Positions 55,404 through 64,000 of a DNA stretch of 64,000 nucleotides are shown in pieces. A program made the position numbers and the translations under genes. How positions within the stretch are numbered: position 1 is the stretch's first letter; the number at the start of each line of letters is the position of its first letter. The notes below the pieces were generated by a model that saw only the letters and a list, made by a program, of their open reading frames with translations, ran no database searches and was not told the DNA's origin. Source of the DNA: Paracoccus subflavus (GTDB lineage: Bacteria; Pseudomonadota; Alphaproteobacteria; Rhodobacterales; Rhodobacteraceae); contig NZ_SISK01000007.1 of assembly GCF_004310345.1 (NCBI RefSeq), positions 62,001 to 126,000 on the forward strand, read 5' to 3'.

Positions 55404-55549
55404 CGGCGGGACATTCTCCTGTGGCGCGGGAACAGTGTTCCAACCCCTGACGCGGCGTCGGGTTCACATGCAGCCTCGGTTTTCCGTGGCGTCAAGCCTT
55501 GCGGCAGGTCCGGCCGCGCGGCATCGTTTCCCCAAACCCGGAGGAACCC

Positions 55550-56515
55550 ATGCTGCCCGCCATCCTGTCCGACCTGCGCATTCCCGTTGTCGGCTCGCCC
55601 ATGTTCATCGTCTCGGGGCCGGATCTGGTTATTGCACAGTGCAAGGCGGGCATCGTGGGCAGCTTCCCGGCCCTGAACGCGCGCGAAAAGGACGGAGAAG
55701 CGCCCCTGCTGGACGTCTGGCTAACCCGAATTGCCGAGGAACTGGACCGCCACAACCAAGCCAACCCGGACCGTCCGGCCGCGCCCTTTGCCGTGAACCA
55801 GATCGTCCATCGCAGCAATGCCCGGCTGGAACGCGACATCGAGATCTGCCATCGCCACAGGGTGCCGGTCTGGATCACCAGCCTTGGCGCGCGGGTCGAG
55901 GTGAACGAGGCCGCCCATGACTGCGGCGGCATCGCGCTGCATGACGTGATCAACAACGTGTTCGCGAAAAAGGCCATCGAAAAGGGCGCCGACGGGCTGA
56001 TCGCGGTGGCCGCCGGCGCGGGCGGCCATGCCGGGCCGCTGTCGCCTTTTGCGCTGGTCCAGGAAATCCGCGACTGGTTCGACGGCCCCTTGCTGCTGTC
56101 GGGCGCCATTGCCACGGGCCGCGCCGTGCTGGCGGCGCAGGCCATGGGCGCCGATCTTGCCTATATCGGCAGCCCTTTCATTGCCACGACCGAAGCGAAT
56201 GCCGCGCCCGACTACAAGCAGATGATCGTGGACAGCGCGGCGGGCGATGTGGTCACGTCATCGCTGTTCACGGGGATTTCAGGCAATTACCTGGCGCCCT
56301 CGATCCGGGCCGCCGGGATGGACCCCGACAATCTGGACAGCGCCGATCCGATGACCATGAACTTCGGTTCCGGTTCGGCCAAGGCCAAGGCCTGGAGCCA
56401 GATCTGGGGATCGGGTCAGGGCATCGGGGCGGTGCGCGACATCGTGACGGCTGGCGAACGCATCGACCGGCTGGCGGCCGAATACGCGGCGGCGCGCGCG
56501 GCGCTTTGCCGCTGA
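55550..56515 (+). CDS. Nitronate monooxygenase (2-nitropropane dioxygenase family)
   Basis: A 321-residue TIM-barrel flavoprotein. The N-terminus [37 protein letters not shown] is the phosphate/FMN region, and [23 protein letters not shown] carries the catalytic His, with [28 protein letters not shown] completing the flavin site. Such enzymes detoxify propionate-3-nitronate or similar. GGAGGAAC precedes the ATG; upstream open frame is unlikely. It is not obviously in an operon. Confidence 0.9.
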   Translation: MLPAILSDLRIPVVGSPMFIVSGPDLVIAQCKAGIVGSFPALNAREKDGEAPLLDVWLTRIAEELDRHNQANPDRPAAPFAVNQIVHRSNARLERDIEICHRHRVPVWITSLGARVEVNEAAHDCGGIALHDVINNVFAKKAIEKGADGLIAVAAGAGGHAGPLSPFALVQEIRDWFDGPLLLSGAIATGRAVLAAQAMGADLAYIGSPFIATTEANAAPDYKQMIVDSAAGDVVTSSLFTGISGNYLAPSIRAAGMDPDNLDSADPMTMNFGSGSAKAKAWSQIWGSGQGIGAVRDIVTAGERIDRLAAEYAAARAALCR

Positions 56516-56576
56516 CCTTTGCGATCTTGCCCTGGGCTCCCATATTGGGTCGGACAAGGACCAGCGGAGGACAAGC

Positions 56577-57026
56577 ATGGCCTATCAGAAAACCGCCGAC
56601 GCGGTTTCCCGGCTGACGCCGGAGCAATACCGCGTCACCCAGCAGAACGGCACAGAACGCGCCTTTACCGGCGAATACGACCATCATTTCGAACCCGGCA
56701 TCTATGTGGACGTGGTGTCCGGGGAACCGCTGTTCGCATCCTCGGCCAAATACAATTCGGGTTGCGGCTGGCCGGCCTTCACCAAGCCCATCGACGGCAA
56801 CGTGACCGAACACCGCGACATTTCTCATGGAATGATCCGCACCGAGGTGCGGTCCCGTCATGGCGACAGTCATCTGGGCCATGTCTTTCCCGATGGCCCG
56901 CCCGAGGCCGGGGGCCTGCGCTACTGCATCAACTCGGCCGCGCTGCGCTTTGTCCCGCGCGACAGGATGGAGGCCGAGGGTTACGGCCAGTATCTGTCTC
57001 AGGTCCAGGAGCCGCATCATGGCTGA
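56577..57026 (+). CDS. msrB: Peptide methionine-(R)-S-oxide reductase
   Basis: A 149-residue MsrB. The catalytic Cys is in [13 protein letters not shown] near the C-terminus, with the family block [16 protein letters not shown] and [17 protein letters not shown]. The two Cys-x-x-Cys pairs that bind zinc in many MsrB proteins are absent, so this is the zinc-free form. It repairs the R epimer of oxidised methionine. The start of msrA lies within its last codons. Confidence 0.95.
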   Translation: MAYQKTADAVSRLTPEQYRVTQQNGTERAFTGEYDHHFEPGIYVDVVSGEPLFASSAKYNSGCGWPAFTKPIDGNVTEHRDISHGMIRTEVRSRHGDSHLGHVFPDGPPEAGGLRYCINSAALRFVPRDRMEAEGYGQYLSQVQEPHHG

Positions 57027-57525
57027 ACGCGCGGTTCTTGCGGGCGGGTGCTTCTGGGGAATGCAGGATCTGATCCGGCGACTGCCCGGCGTCATCTCGA
57101 CCCGCGTCGGCTATACCGGGGGCGAGGTGGCGAATGCCACATATCGCAACCACGGCAACCATGCCGAGGGGATCGAAGTGATCTTTGACCCCGGCATCCT
57201 ATCCTATCGCAAGCTGCTGGAGGTGTTCTTCCAGATCCACGACCCCACGACGCCGAACCGCCAGGGCAACGATATCGGCCCCGGCTATCGATCGGCGATC
57301 TATTACGGGAACGACGATCAGCGGCGCGTGGCCGAAGACACGGTGGCCGATGTGAATGCCTCGGGCCTGTGGCCGGGGCCGGTGGTGACCGAGATCGAAC
57401 CCGTGGGCGACTTCTGGGAGGCCGAACCCGAACACCAGGATTACCTGGAACGGTTCCCCAATGGCTATACCTGCCATTATCCCCGACCGAACTGGGTGCT
57501 GCCGAAACGCAGTGCGGCCGAATAG
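57019..57525 (+). CDS. msrA: Peptide methionine-(S)-S-oxide reductase
   Basis: A 168-residue MsrA. The active site AGGCFWGMQ has the catalytic Cys, and [30 protein letters not shown] and [26 protein letters not shown] are family blocks. The ATG lies 8 bp inside msrB, so the R- and S-specific repair enzymes are coupled. It is shorter than many MsrA proteins, with no C-terminal recycling cysteines evident. Confidence 0.95.
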   Translation: MAERAVLAGGCFWGMQDLIRRLPGVISTRVGYTGGEVANATYRNHGNHAEGIEVIFDPGILSYRKLLEVFFQIHDPTTPNRQGNDIGPGYRSAIYYGNDDQRRVAEDTVADVNASGLWPGPVVTEIEPVGDFWEAEPEHQDYLERFPNGYTCHYPRPNWVLPKRSAAE

Positions 57526-57532
57526 GCCCTAT

Positions 57533-58123
57533 TCAGGCCCGGCCCGCCGCTGCCGACAGCAGCGACGGGTCGATGCCCTGGGCGCGCAGCGCCTTTTGCC
57601 ATTTGTCGGTATGGGCGGGCCCGAAGATCAGGTCATCGGCCCCCTCGCCTGTCAGCCAGCCGTTCTGCATCATCTCGGCCTCGAGCTGGCCGGGGGCCCA
57701 GCCGGCATAGCCCAGGGTCAGCACCGCGGCATCGGGGCCGTGCCCTTGGGCCAGATCTTCCAGGATATCGCGCGTGGTGGTCATCGCCAGCGTCCGCCCG
57801 ATGCGCAGGCGCCCCTCGGGATCGTCGCCATGTTCGGGAACGCTGTGCAGGACGAAGCCCCGGCCCGGTTCCACAGGCCCCCCGAAACGCACCTCGATCC
57901 GCCTGGCCGAGCCATCGGTGGCGATGCCCAGTTGTTCCAGCAGGTCGCCAAAGTCGATTTCGGGCAGGGGCCGGTTCAGGACCAGGCCCATCGCCCCCTC
58001 GGCCGTGTGGGCGCAGATCAGCACCACCGAACGTTCGAATCGCGGATCGGCCATGCCCGGCATCGCGATCAGCACCTTGCCGGTCAGATTGGTCTGGGTG
58101 GAGTTGTCGAAATGTCCCGCCAT
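57533..58123 (-). CDS. YqgE/AlgH family protein
   Basis: A 196-residue protein of the UPF0301 (YqgE/AlgH) family: LTGKVLIAMPGMADPRFERSVVLICAHTAEGAMGLVLNRP, VRFGGPVEPGRGFVLHS and GYAGWAPGQLEAEMMQNGWL. The function is not established; AlgH affects alginate in Pseudomonas. AAGGAC sits close to the ATG at 58123. It converges on msrA with a 7-bp gap. Confidence 0.92.
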   Translation of the reverse strand: MAGHFDNSTQTNLTGKVLIAMPGMADPRFERSVVLICAHTAEGAMGLVLNRPLPEIDFGDLLEQLGIATDGSARRIEVRFGGPVEPGRGFVLHSVPEHGDDPEGRLRIGRTLAMTTTRDILEDLAQGHGPDAAVLTLGYAGWAPGQLEAEMMQNGWLTGEGADDLIFGPAHTDKWQKALRAQGIDPSLLSAAAGRA

Positions 58124-58227
58124 GTCCTGTCCTTCCCGCACAGAAATCGGTGCTTTACAAGGCTGTTGCAAGAACCGCGCAGCTTTGTGACTTCATCGCC
58201 CCTGCGTCAAAGGCTATCGCTTGCTTC

Positions 58228-58998
58228 ATGATCCGCATCCTGTTCCCCCTTGCCTGCCTCGCCCTGTCGGCCCTTCCGCTGGCGGCCCAGACGTCGCCCG
58301 GCCTTGCCGATGCGCGCATCCTGCCCGGATGGACCCTGTCTGACGGAAGCCGCATGGCCGCCATCGAGTTCCAGCTTGAACCCGGATGGAAGACCTATTG
58401 GCGCAATCCCGGCGACAGCGGGCTGCCGCCCGTGTTCGACTGGACGGGATCATCGAACCTTGGCCAGATCACCCTTCACTGGCCGGCGCCCGAGCCGATT
58501 TCATCGGGCGGCGACATGACGCTGGGCTATCACGACCGGCTGATCCTGCCCTTTACCGCACGCCCTGCGGACCCGGCCCGGCCCGTCGATCTGGCGGTGG
58601 ATGTGGATTTCGGACTGTGCCAGGATATCTGCGTGCCGGGCCGCGTCTCGTTGCGGGCCGAGGCCGCGGGCGATGCGCCCGATCCCGCGATCCTCGAGGC
58701 CATGGACCGCGTGCCCCGTCCCGACCCGCTGCGCCCGGTCTGCGACATCCAGCCCATCGCGGACGGGATGCGTGTCACCGCCACCCTTCCCGAGCCGGTC
58801 GAGCTTGCAGCCGTCGAACTGCCGGACAGCGATGTCTGGGTGTCGGCCACGGAAATCGACGCCGGCCCCGACAGGACGATCCTCAGCGCCGATCTGATTC
58901 CGCCCGATGCGGCGCCCTTTGATGTGCCCCGCGACCGGCTGGTCTTCACCGCCATCGGCAAAGACGGCGCGGTCGAGATGCGGGGCTGCGCAGGCTAG
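58228..58998 (+). CDS. Periplasmic protein with DsbD-alpha-like (DsbC) domain
   Basis: A 256-residue exported protein with a signal peptide (residues 1-21, ending LAAQT). The mature part resembles the N-terminal domain of DsbD/ScsB: FQLEPGWKTYWRNPGDSGLPPVFDW, with VDVDFGLCQDICVPG carrying the paired cysteines. It is encoded alone, without the transmembrane and thioredoxin domains of full DsbD. It may hand electrons to a periplasmic target or act in copper handling. Its 3' end overlaps the convergent glycosylase gene by 4 bp. Confidence 0.85.
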   Translation: MIRILFPLACLALSALPLAAQTSPGLADARILPGWTLSDGSRMAAIEFQLEPGWKTYWRNPGDSGLPPVFDWTGSSNLGQITLHWPAPEPISSGGDMTLGYHDRLILPFTARPADPARPVDLAVDVDFGLCQDICVPGRVSLRAEAAGDAPDPAILEAMDRVPRPDPLRPVCDIQPIADGMRVTATLPEPVELAAVELPDSDVWVSATEIDAGPDRTILSADLIPPDAAPFDVPRDRLVFTAIGKDGAVEMRGCAG

Positions 58999-59813
58999 CC
59001 CAGGCCGTCCAGCCGGGCCGCGAGCGACAGAAGATCCGCCCAGGCCTCGCGCTTGGCGGGGGGATTGCGCAGCAGATAGGCCGGATGCGTCATGGGCAGG
59101 GCCGGCCGGCCGAAAGCCTCGGCCCAGGTGCCGCGCAGGCGCAGGATGCCGCGTCGGCCCAGTCCCGCATCGCAGGCGATATTGCCCATCAGCACGATCA
59201 GCTCTGGGCCCACCAGGTCGATGTGGCGGCGCACGAAAGGCAGGCTCGTCGCCATCTCGTCGGGCTGCGGGTCGCGGTTTCCCGGCGGCCGCCACGTCAG
59301 GACATTGGTGATGTACAGCGCGCGTTCCGCGTCGGCTGCGGAACGCGAAAGGCCGATGGCGCCGAACATCCGATCCAGCAATTGCCCCGACCGACCCACA
59401 AAGGGGCGGCCCTGGCGATCCTCCTCGTCCCCGGGTGCTTCGCCCAGAATCAGGACGCGCGCCTTGGGATTGCCATCCGCAAAGCAGAAATTGCGCGCGC
59501 CCTTCTTCAATTCGATCCCGTCCCAGGCCTCCTGCACGGCGGCCAGATCGTCCAGCGTCGCCGCCGAGGCGGCAAGTCGTTCGGCCTGCGTCACGCGGTC
59601 GGCCAGATCATTCCCGGCCTGCAATGTCAGCGCGGGCGCGGCAGGCGGGGGCTGCACGGGGGCAACCTCGCTGCGCGCAACAAGGGCGAAACGATCCACG
59701 GGGCTGTCCCCGACGGGCTCGTCAGCCCCCATTTCGGCCTGCCATTCCAGCAGCGCCAGCGCCGTTTCCGCGTCAAGCGGAACCCCCCGCCAGCCAGGCC
59801 CGCCCCCGGTCAA
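58995..59813 (-). CDS. Uracil-DNA glycosylase, family 4-like, lacking Fe-S cysteines
   Basis: A 272-residue glycosylase. Motif A is ILGEAPGDEEDRQGRPFVGRSGQLLDRMF, motif B is MTHPAYLLRNP, and the segment LYITNVLTWRPPGNRDPQPDE is typical of family 4. The cysteines that hold the [4Fe-4S] cluster in classical family 4 enzymes are replaced: the first pair aligns with WDGI, and the later two with TW and TS. The N-terminal ~90 residues are an extra region. The TTG start overlaps the petR stop (TTGA), so it is read last in a petP-petR-glycosylase run. Confidence 0.85.
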   Translation of the reverse strand: MTGGGPGWRGVPLDAETALALLEWQAEMGADEPVGDSPVDRFALVARSEVAPVQPPPAAPALTLQAGNDLADRVTQAERLAASAATLDDLAAVQEAWDGIELKKGARNFCFADGNPKARVLILGEAPGDEEDRQGRPFVGRSGQLLDRMFGAIGLSRSAADAERALYITNVLTWRPPGNRDPQPDEMATSLPFVRRHIDLVGPELIVLMGNIACDAGLGRRGILRLRGTWAEAFGRPALPMTHPAYLLRNPPAKREAWADLLSLAARLDGLG

Positions 59814-60517
59814 TCCACCACCAGCATATAGCCGGTGCCCCGCACGGTCTGAAGAAATCGCGGTTCGCGCGGGTCAGGTTCGATCTTGCGGCGCAGGCGG
59901 GTGATCTGCACGTCGATGGCGCGTTCGCTGTTGTCGCCCTCGTCGCCGCCACCGCCGCGGCCCAGATCCTCGATCAGGTCGGCGCGGCTGACGGGTTCGC
60001 CCCGGCTGGCGGCCAGGCGGCGCAGCAGCGACTGTTCGGTGCCGGTCAGGCGCAGATGCGTCTCGCCCTGCCACAATTCTCCCTTGTCGATATCGTATCG
60101 CAGCCCGCCCAGGGTCAGGAACTTGGGCTGATGGGCTTCGGGGGCGGGAACGCGGCGCAGGATGGCGGCAATGCGCAGCAGCAGTTCGCGCGGCTCGAAG
60201 GGCTTGGCCAGATAATCGTCGGCGCCCACCTCCAGCCCGGTGATGCGGTCCTCGGTCTCTCCCCGGGCGGTCAGCAGCAGGATCGGAGTGGTCAGCCTTT
60301 CGCGAAGGCTGCGGGTCAGGGAAAATCCGTCCTCGCCCGGCATCATGACGTCCAGCACGATCAGGTCGAACTGCAACCCGGCCAGCAAACGCCGCGCCTG
60401 CGCCGCATCGCGCGCCAGCGTGACCATGAAGCCGTTCTTGCGCAGGAACCGGCCCAGCAGCTCGCGGATGCGTTCGTCGTCATCGACGATCAGCAGATGG
60501 GCGTCAGGCTGGCTCAT
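59810..60517 (-). CDS. petR: OmpR-family response regulator PetR
   Basis: A 235-residue response regulator. Receiver: acidic DDD at residues 12-14, phosphoacceptor Asp-56 (LIVLDVMMPGEDGF), and Lys in YLAKPFEP. The winged-helix DNA-binding domain contains LTGTEQSLLRRLAASRG and RAIDVQITRLRRKIEPDPREPRFLQTVRGTGYML. No histidine kinase is adjacent; instead a MarR-type gene precedes it, matching petP-petR of Rhodobacter capsulatus. There, PetR is needed for cytochrome bc1 and growth. The assignment rests on that gene pair and similarity as recalled. Confidence 0.85.
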   Translation of the reverse strand: MSQPDAHLLIVDDDERIRELLGRFLRKNGFMVTLARDAAQARRLLAGLQFDLIVLDVMMPGEDGFSLTRSLRERLTTPILLLTARGETEDRITGLEVGADDYLAKPFEPRELLLRIAAILRRVPAPEAHQPKFLTLGGLRYDIDKGELWQGETHLRLTGTEQSLLRRLAASRGEPVSRADLIEDLGRGGGGDEGDNSERAIDVQITRLRRKIEPDPREPRFLQTVRGTGYMLVVD

Positions 60518-60526
60518 ATTCGCCCC

Positions 60527-61039
60527 TTACTCTGGCAAGTCCTTCATCGACTGATACTGCGACCGGGTTTCGGGGTCCATCATCGCCTCCAACACCTGAC
60601 GGAACCCCGCCACCGCCTGGGGCCCGGCCTTGCGATAGGCCTGGCGCATCCGCGCCCGCTGCGCCTCGGACAGGCGGCGTTCCAGCGCGGCGCCGTCCTC
60701 GGTCAGATACAGCAGCCGCTCGCGCCGGTCGCGCCGGCCCACCCGGCTTTCGACCAGTCCGTCGTCGATTAGGGTGCGCAGCACCCGGTTCAGCGACTGC
60801 TTGGTCACCCCCAGGACCGCCAGCAAGGCGTTCACGGTCAGGCCCGGATCGCGATGGATGAAATGCAGCGCCCGGTGATGGGCCCGGCCATAGTCCAGAT
60901 CGGCGAGGATCATGTCTGGATCGGCGGTAAAGGCGCGATAGGCAAAGAACATCGCCTCGATTCCCCGGCGCAGCTTGTCGTCGGTCAGAAACAGCAGATC
61001 GTCGCCCATCATGCCATGAACGCGCAGCGGCTCGGCCAT
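60527..61039 (-). CDS. petP: MarR-family regulator PetP
   Basis: A 170-residue MarR regulator: the winged helix covers HHRALHFIHRDPGLTVNALLAVLGVTKQSLNRVLRTLIDDGLVESRVGRRDRRERLLYLTEDG. It precedes petR by 9 bp in the order known from Rhodobacter capsulatus, with ilvE divergent upstream. A palindrome lies 19 bp upstream of its start (61058-61073) and is a candidate self-binding site. Confidence 0.85.
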   Translation of the reverse strand: MAEPLRVHGMMGDDLLFLTDDKLRRGIEAMFFAYRAFTADPDMILADLDYGRAHHRALHFIHRDPGLTVNALLAVLGVTKQSLNRVLRTLIDDGLVESRVGRRDRRERLLYLTEDGAALERRLSEAQRARMRQAYRKAGPQAVAGFRQVLEAMMDPETRSQYQSMKDLPE

Positions 61040-61057
61040 ATGTCACCCCTTGGTTCT

Positions 61058-61073
61058 GTTCCTATCGTGATAG
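61058..61073. promoter_or_regulatory. Palindromic operator candidate upstream of petP
   Basis: TCCTATC and GATAGGA form a perfect 7+2+7 inverted repeat in the divergent petP/ilvE interval. The length fits a MarR dimer site, so autoregulation by PetP is an attractive inference. Confidence 0.5.
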
Positions 61074-61192
61074 GACAGCGATGTTGACTTTCCATGATTA
61101 CACCGCTACCCGTCAAGCACTTCGCGCAATAATTGGTCTGTTCCGGGCAGGGCCGCGCAAGAAACGCAAACCCATAGCTGAGGGAGAGGATG

Positions 61193-62062
61193 ATGACGGC
61201 GGCCTATGACGATCGTGACGGTAAGATCTGGATGGATGGCGAACTGGTCGACTGGCGCGACGCCAATGTGCATATCCTGACCCATGCCCTGCATTATGCC
61301 AGTTCCGTCTTCGAGGGCGAGCGTTGCTATGACGGCAAGATCTTCAAGGGCCACGAACATTCGCTGCGGCTGATCGAATCCGCCCGCCTGCTGGATATGG
61401 AATCGCCCTATACCGCGCAGGACATCGACGCCGCGAAAGAGGCCGTGTTGCAGGCCAACGGGTTGCACAACGCCTATGTCCGCGCGGTGATGTGGCGCGG
61501 ATCCGGCCCCGACATGGGCGTATCGGCGGCGCGCAACAAGGTGCGGATGGCGGTGGCCGTTTGGGAATGGGGCAGCTATTACGGCGACGCGAAATGGCAG
61601 GGCGCCAAGCTGGATGTGGCGAAATGGAAACGCCCGTCGCCCGAAACCATCCCCACCGCCGCCAAGGCCGCGGGCCTTTACATGATCTGCACGATGTCCA
61701 AGCACGCGGCCGAGGCCAAGGGCTGTTCCGACGCGCTGTTCATGGACTGGGAGGGTTACGTGGCCGAGGCGACCGGCGCCAACATCTTCTTCGTCCGCGA
61801 CGGAGAGGTCCACACCCCCCTGGCCGACCGCTTTCTGAACGGCATCACCCGCCAGACGATCATCCAGATGCTCAGGGACAACGGCACGACCGTCCACGAA
61901 CGCCGCATCCGCCCCGAGGAACTGGAGGATTTCCAGGAATGCTTCCTGACCGGAACGGCGGCCGAGGTGACCCCGGTCGGCCAAATCGGCGACTGGCATT
62001 TCCAGGTCGGCCAAGTGACGCGCAAGGTGGCCGAGGATTATGAGCGGCTGGTGAGGGCGTGA
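61193..62062 (+). CDS. ilvE: Branched-chain amino-acid aminotransferase
   Basis: A 289-residue PLP fold-type IV transaminase that interconverts Leu, Ile and Val with their keto acids. Family blocks are VHILTHALHYASSVFEGER, YVRAVMWRGSGPDMGV and the lysine region IPTAAKAAGLYMIC (PLP Lys about residue 158). DWEGYVAEATGANIFFVRDG and the C-terminal EECFLTGTAAEVTPV-like stretch complete the site. AGGGAG lies upstream; the second of two adjacent ATGs gives better spacing. It is divergent from petP. Confidence 0.94.
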   Translation: MTAAYDDRDGKIWMDGELVDWRDANVHILTHALHYASSVFEGERCYDGKIFKGHEHSLRLIESARLLDMESPYTAQDIDAAKEAVLQANGLHNAYVRAVMWRGSGPDMGVSAARNKVRMAVAVWEWGSYYGDAKWQGAKLDVAKWKRPSPETIPTAAKAAGLYMICTMSKHAAEAKGCSDALFMDWEGYVAEATGANIFFVRDGEVHTPLADRFLNGITRQTIIQMLRDNGTTVHERRIRPEELEDFQECFLTGTAAEVTPVGQIGDWHFQVGQVTRKVAEDYERLVRA

Positions 62063-62083
62063 GGGACGGGGGGCTGACCCCCG

Positions 62084-62432
62084 GAATGTCGGGCGCACCA
62101 AGGGCGGGCTGAACTCGAAACTGCACGCCGCCTGCGGCAACGAGGTCCGCCCCCGCGACCTGTTTCTGACGGCAGGCCAGGTCAGCGATCATACCGGCAG
62201 GCCGCCCTGTCGTGTCGCTGCCCCCGGCGAAGGCGCTGCTGGCCGACAGGGGCCACGATGCCGACGGGCTGCGCGAGGCCCTTGCAGACCGGAAGACCGA
62301 AGCCTGCATCCCACCGAAAAAAAACAGGAAAATCAAGCTCAAGGACGGGCGCCGCATCGCCACACGCTACGACCGCTGCCCCCACACCTTCATGTCAGCC
62401 ATCGCAGCCATCGTCATCTGCTGGCTAGGATC
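62084..62432 (+). pseudogene. Remnant of an IS5-family (IS427-like) transposase
   Basis: Broken similarity to IS427-type DDE transposases. The first piece reads GRTKGGLNSKLHAACGNEVRPRDLFLTAGQVSDHTG; a one-base frame change near 62200 leads to SLPPAKALLADRGHDADGLREAL, CIPPKK and LKDGRRIATRYDRCPHTFMSAI. The usual arginine-rich stretch with the last catalytic Glu (the RRNRIEIMFGR-like region) is missing between CIPPKK and LKDG, so there is an internal deletion as well as a lost N-terminus. No intact terminal inverted repeats were recognised. Confidence 0.85.
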
Positions 62433-62727
62433 AGGAAGTCATGAGGTTAGATCTGGCGTTCCGGCATCTGCACGACCAGCCCGCCCAGGGCGGGCGCGCG
62501 CAACGCTTGACTTGTGCGTCAGGATGCTCCATTTGAACCAGGTCGCCGCCCGCTGCCGCGTGAGCAGCCGCGATTTTCGCCAGGGCCCGGCACTCATCCA
62601 GTTTCCCATTCACGCGGGGAGGCTTGCGGGCACCCCTGTATCGCGCCCGCATCCCTGCTGAACGCCGCGCATCGACGCGGTCATTGCCGCGCGTCCGATA
62701 CGGGGGGACACGGGGACGAGAGTTTTG

Positions 62728-64000
62728 ATGGACCACAAGAATACCCACCGCCCCGCGCGCGGCCAGAAACCGCGCACCGCACCGCATTTCGATGCAAACG
62801 AAGGCCGCCGGGCCCCCGCCCGCGATCCGCTGCCGACCGGCCCCTTTGCCGACATGGGCATCGACCACCGCATCAACGCCAATGTCGCCGCGCTTGGCCT
62901 GACCACACCCACCCCGATCCAGACCGAGGCGATCCCGGCGGTCGTCAAGGGCCGGGACGTGCTGGGCCTGGCGCAGACCGGCACCGGCAAGACGGCGGCT
63001 TTCGGCCTGCCGATGCTGACCCGGCTGATCAATTTCGGCAAGAAGCCCGACCCCAGGACCTGCCGGGCGCTGATCCTGGCGCCGACCCGCGAACTGGCCA
63101 CCCAGATCGCCACCAACCTTGACGCCTATGCCGAAGGCACGCCCATCCGGTCGTTCCGCGTCGTGGGCGGCGCATCCATCAACGTGCAGACCGAACGGCT
63201 GTCGCGCGGGGTGGACGTGCTGATCGCCACGCCGGGCCGCCTGATGGACCTGATCGAACGCCGCGCGATCAGCCTCGAGGCCACCACCTATCTGGTGCTG
63301 GACGAGGCTGACCAGATGCTGGACATCGGCTTCATCCACACGCTGCGCAAGATCGCGCGGATGCTGCCCAAGGACCGCCAGACCCTGCTGTTTTCCGCCA
63401 CCATGCCCAAGCTGATGGAGGAACTGGCCGACACCTATCTGACCGATCCGGTGCGCGTGGCCGTGAACCCTCCGGGCCAGGCGGCCAAGCAGATCGAACA
63501 GGGCGTGCATTTCGTGACCCAGGGCGACAAGGCGACGCTGCTGGCCGAGTATCTGTCCAAGCATCCGGGCGAATTGGCGATGGTCTTTGGCCGCACCAAG
63601 CACGGGTCGGAAAAGCTGGCCAAGCTGCTGGAAAAGTGGGGCTTTGCCGTCGCCGCGATCCATGGCAACAAGTCGCAGGGCCAGCGCGAACGGGCGCTGG
63701 ACGCTTTCCGCAAGGGGCAGACGCAGGTGCTGGTGGCGACCGATGTGGCCGCCCGCGGCCTGGACATCCCCGAGGTTGCGCATGTCTATAACTACGACCT
63801 GCCGAACGTGCCGGAAAACTATGTCCACCGGATCGGCCGCACCGCGCGGGCGGGCCGCGACGGCCGCGCCGTGGCGCTGTGCGCGCCCGCCGAGGTGGGC
63901 GAGTTGCGTGCCATCGAAAAGGCCATGAAGGCCGTGATCCCGGTGATCGGGGGCGAGGTTCCGGTGGGCCCGATCCCGTCGGCCCGGCCGCAGGGCGGAC
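62728..64000 (+). CDS. DEAD-box RNA helicase, C-terminus beyond the window
   Basis: 424 codons are visible. After a basic N-terminal stretch (RPARGQKPRTAPHF), the motifs appear in order: Q motif (TPIQTEAIP), Walker A AQTGTGKT, PTRELA, VLDEADQMLD (DEAD), LLFSATMP (SAT), ATDVAARGLDIP and HRIGRTARAG. The end is cut after GPIPSARPQGG, which looks like the start of a low-complexity RNA-binding tail. DEAD-box proteins remodel RNA in ribosome assembly or decay; RhlE-like is the likeliest class. The 295-bp 5' region (62433-62727) after the IS remnant shows no gene; TTGACT near 62503 could be a -35 element. Confidence 0.93.
   Translation, partial: MDHKNTHRPARGQKPRTAPHFDANEGRRAPARDPLPTGPFADMGIDHRINANVAALGLTTPTPIQTEAIPAVVKGRDVLGLAQTGTGKTAAFGLPMLTRLINFGKKPDPRTCRALILAPTRELATQIATNLDAYAEGTPIRSFRVVGGASINVQTERLSRGVDVLIATPGRLMDLIERRAISLEATTYLVLDEADQMLDIGFIHTLRKIARMLPKDRQTLLFSATMPKLMEELADTYLTDPVRVAVNPPGQAAKQIEQGVHFVTQGDKATLLAEYLSKHPGELAMVFGRTKHGSEKLAKLLEKWGFAVAAIHGNKSQGQRERALDAFRKGQTQVLVATDVAARGLDIPEVAHVYNYDLPNVPENYVHRIGRTARAGRDGRAVALCAPAEVGELRAIEKAMKAVIPVIGGEVPVGPIPSARPQGG

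Noticed and set aside
1..64000. CRISPR arrays, rRNA operons, prophage genes
   Set aside because: No regularly spaced repeats, rRNA sequence or phage structural/lysis genes were seen anywhere in the window.

Overview
The window looks like chromosomal DNA of a Rhodobacteraceae bacterium, most likely Paracoccus or a close relative. The evidence is the high G+C content, an alphaproteobacterial sarcosine oxidase cluster (soxB-D-A-G), the petP-petR pair first described in Rhodobacter, plant-type GshA, two secreted proteins ending in VPLPA-CTERM sorting tails, and the typical Rhodobacterales assimilatory sulfur cluster. No photosynthesis genes, CRISPR array, prophage or plasmid functions are seen. 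Genes are dense, and many have ATGA, GTGA, TTGA or TGATG start/stop overlaps that suggest translational coupling.

Layout. 0-7.5 kb (minus strand): a BamB-like lipoprotein, a YfgM-like TPR protein, Fe-type superoxide dismutase, and the heterotetrameric sarcosine oxidase genes, interrupted by a small membrane-protein gene and a hairpin repeat. 7.6-12.3 kb (plus): ccmI, ruvX, a DUF1289 gene, pyrB, a dihydroorotase homologue lacking key metal ligands, and plsY. 12.3-15.1 kb: an SGNH lipase and a glycerophosphodiesterase, both with VPLPA-CTERM tails. 15.2-23.1 kb (minus): gshA, moaE-moaD, pgsA, uvrC, an unusual 0.78 kb non-coding stretch, an S49 peptidase and a LacI regulator. 23.2-25.3 kb: tRNA-Arg(CCT), an unrecognised two-gene cassette behind a GTTC-N7-GTTC LexA-type box, then tRNA-Tyr(GTA).

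25.4-36.5 kb: rlmB, a YHS protein, a CoA-binding protein, a large OmpA-family protein, ferredoxin-NADP reductase, and the assimilatory sulfate reduction cluster (DUF2849, cysI, cysH, DUF934) with a divergent Lrp-type regulator. An ArsC-like protein, a putative glycosyltransferase and a DsrE-like protein follow. 36.5-39.6 kb: ileS, whose editing-domain segment is strikingly low in G+C. 39.7-46.3 kb: queF, a truncated haemoglobin, a TRIC-type channel, rnhA, a LysE exporter, GST, ispH and cobQ. 46.3-53.3 kb: secG, pyrG, a NYN-domain protein, folK, rpoZ, a RelA/SpoT enzyme and a DUF2062 protein. 53.3-64 kb: otsBA (trehalose), nitronate monooxygenase, msrB-msrA, yqgE, a DsbD-alpha-like protein, a uracil-DNA glycosylase without iron-sulfur cysteines, petR-petP, ilvE, an IS5-family transposase remnant, and a DEAD-box helicase running off the end.

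The best leads for something undescribed are the candidate SOS-controlled soluble-plus-membrane cassette between the two tRNAs (23.5-25.1 kb), the ileS mosaic, and the pseudo-dihydroorotase next to pyrB.
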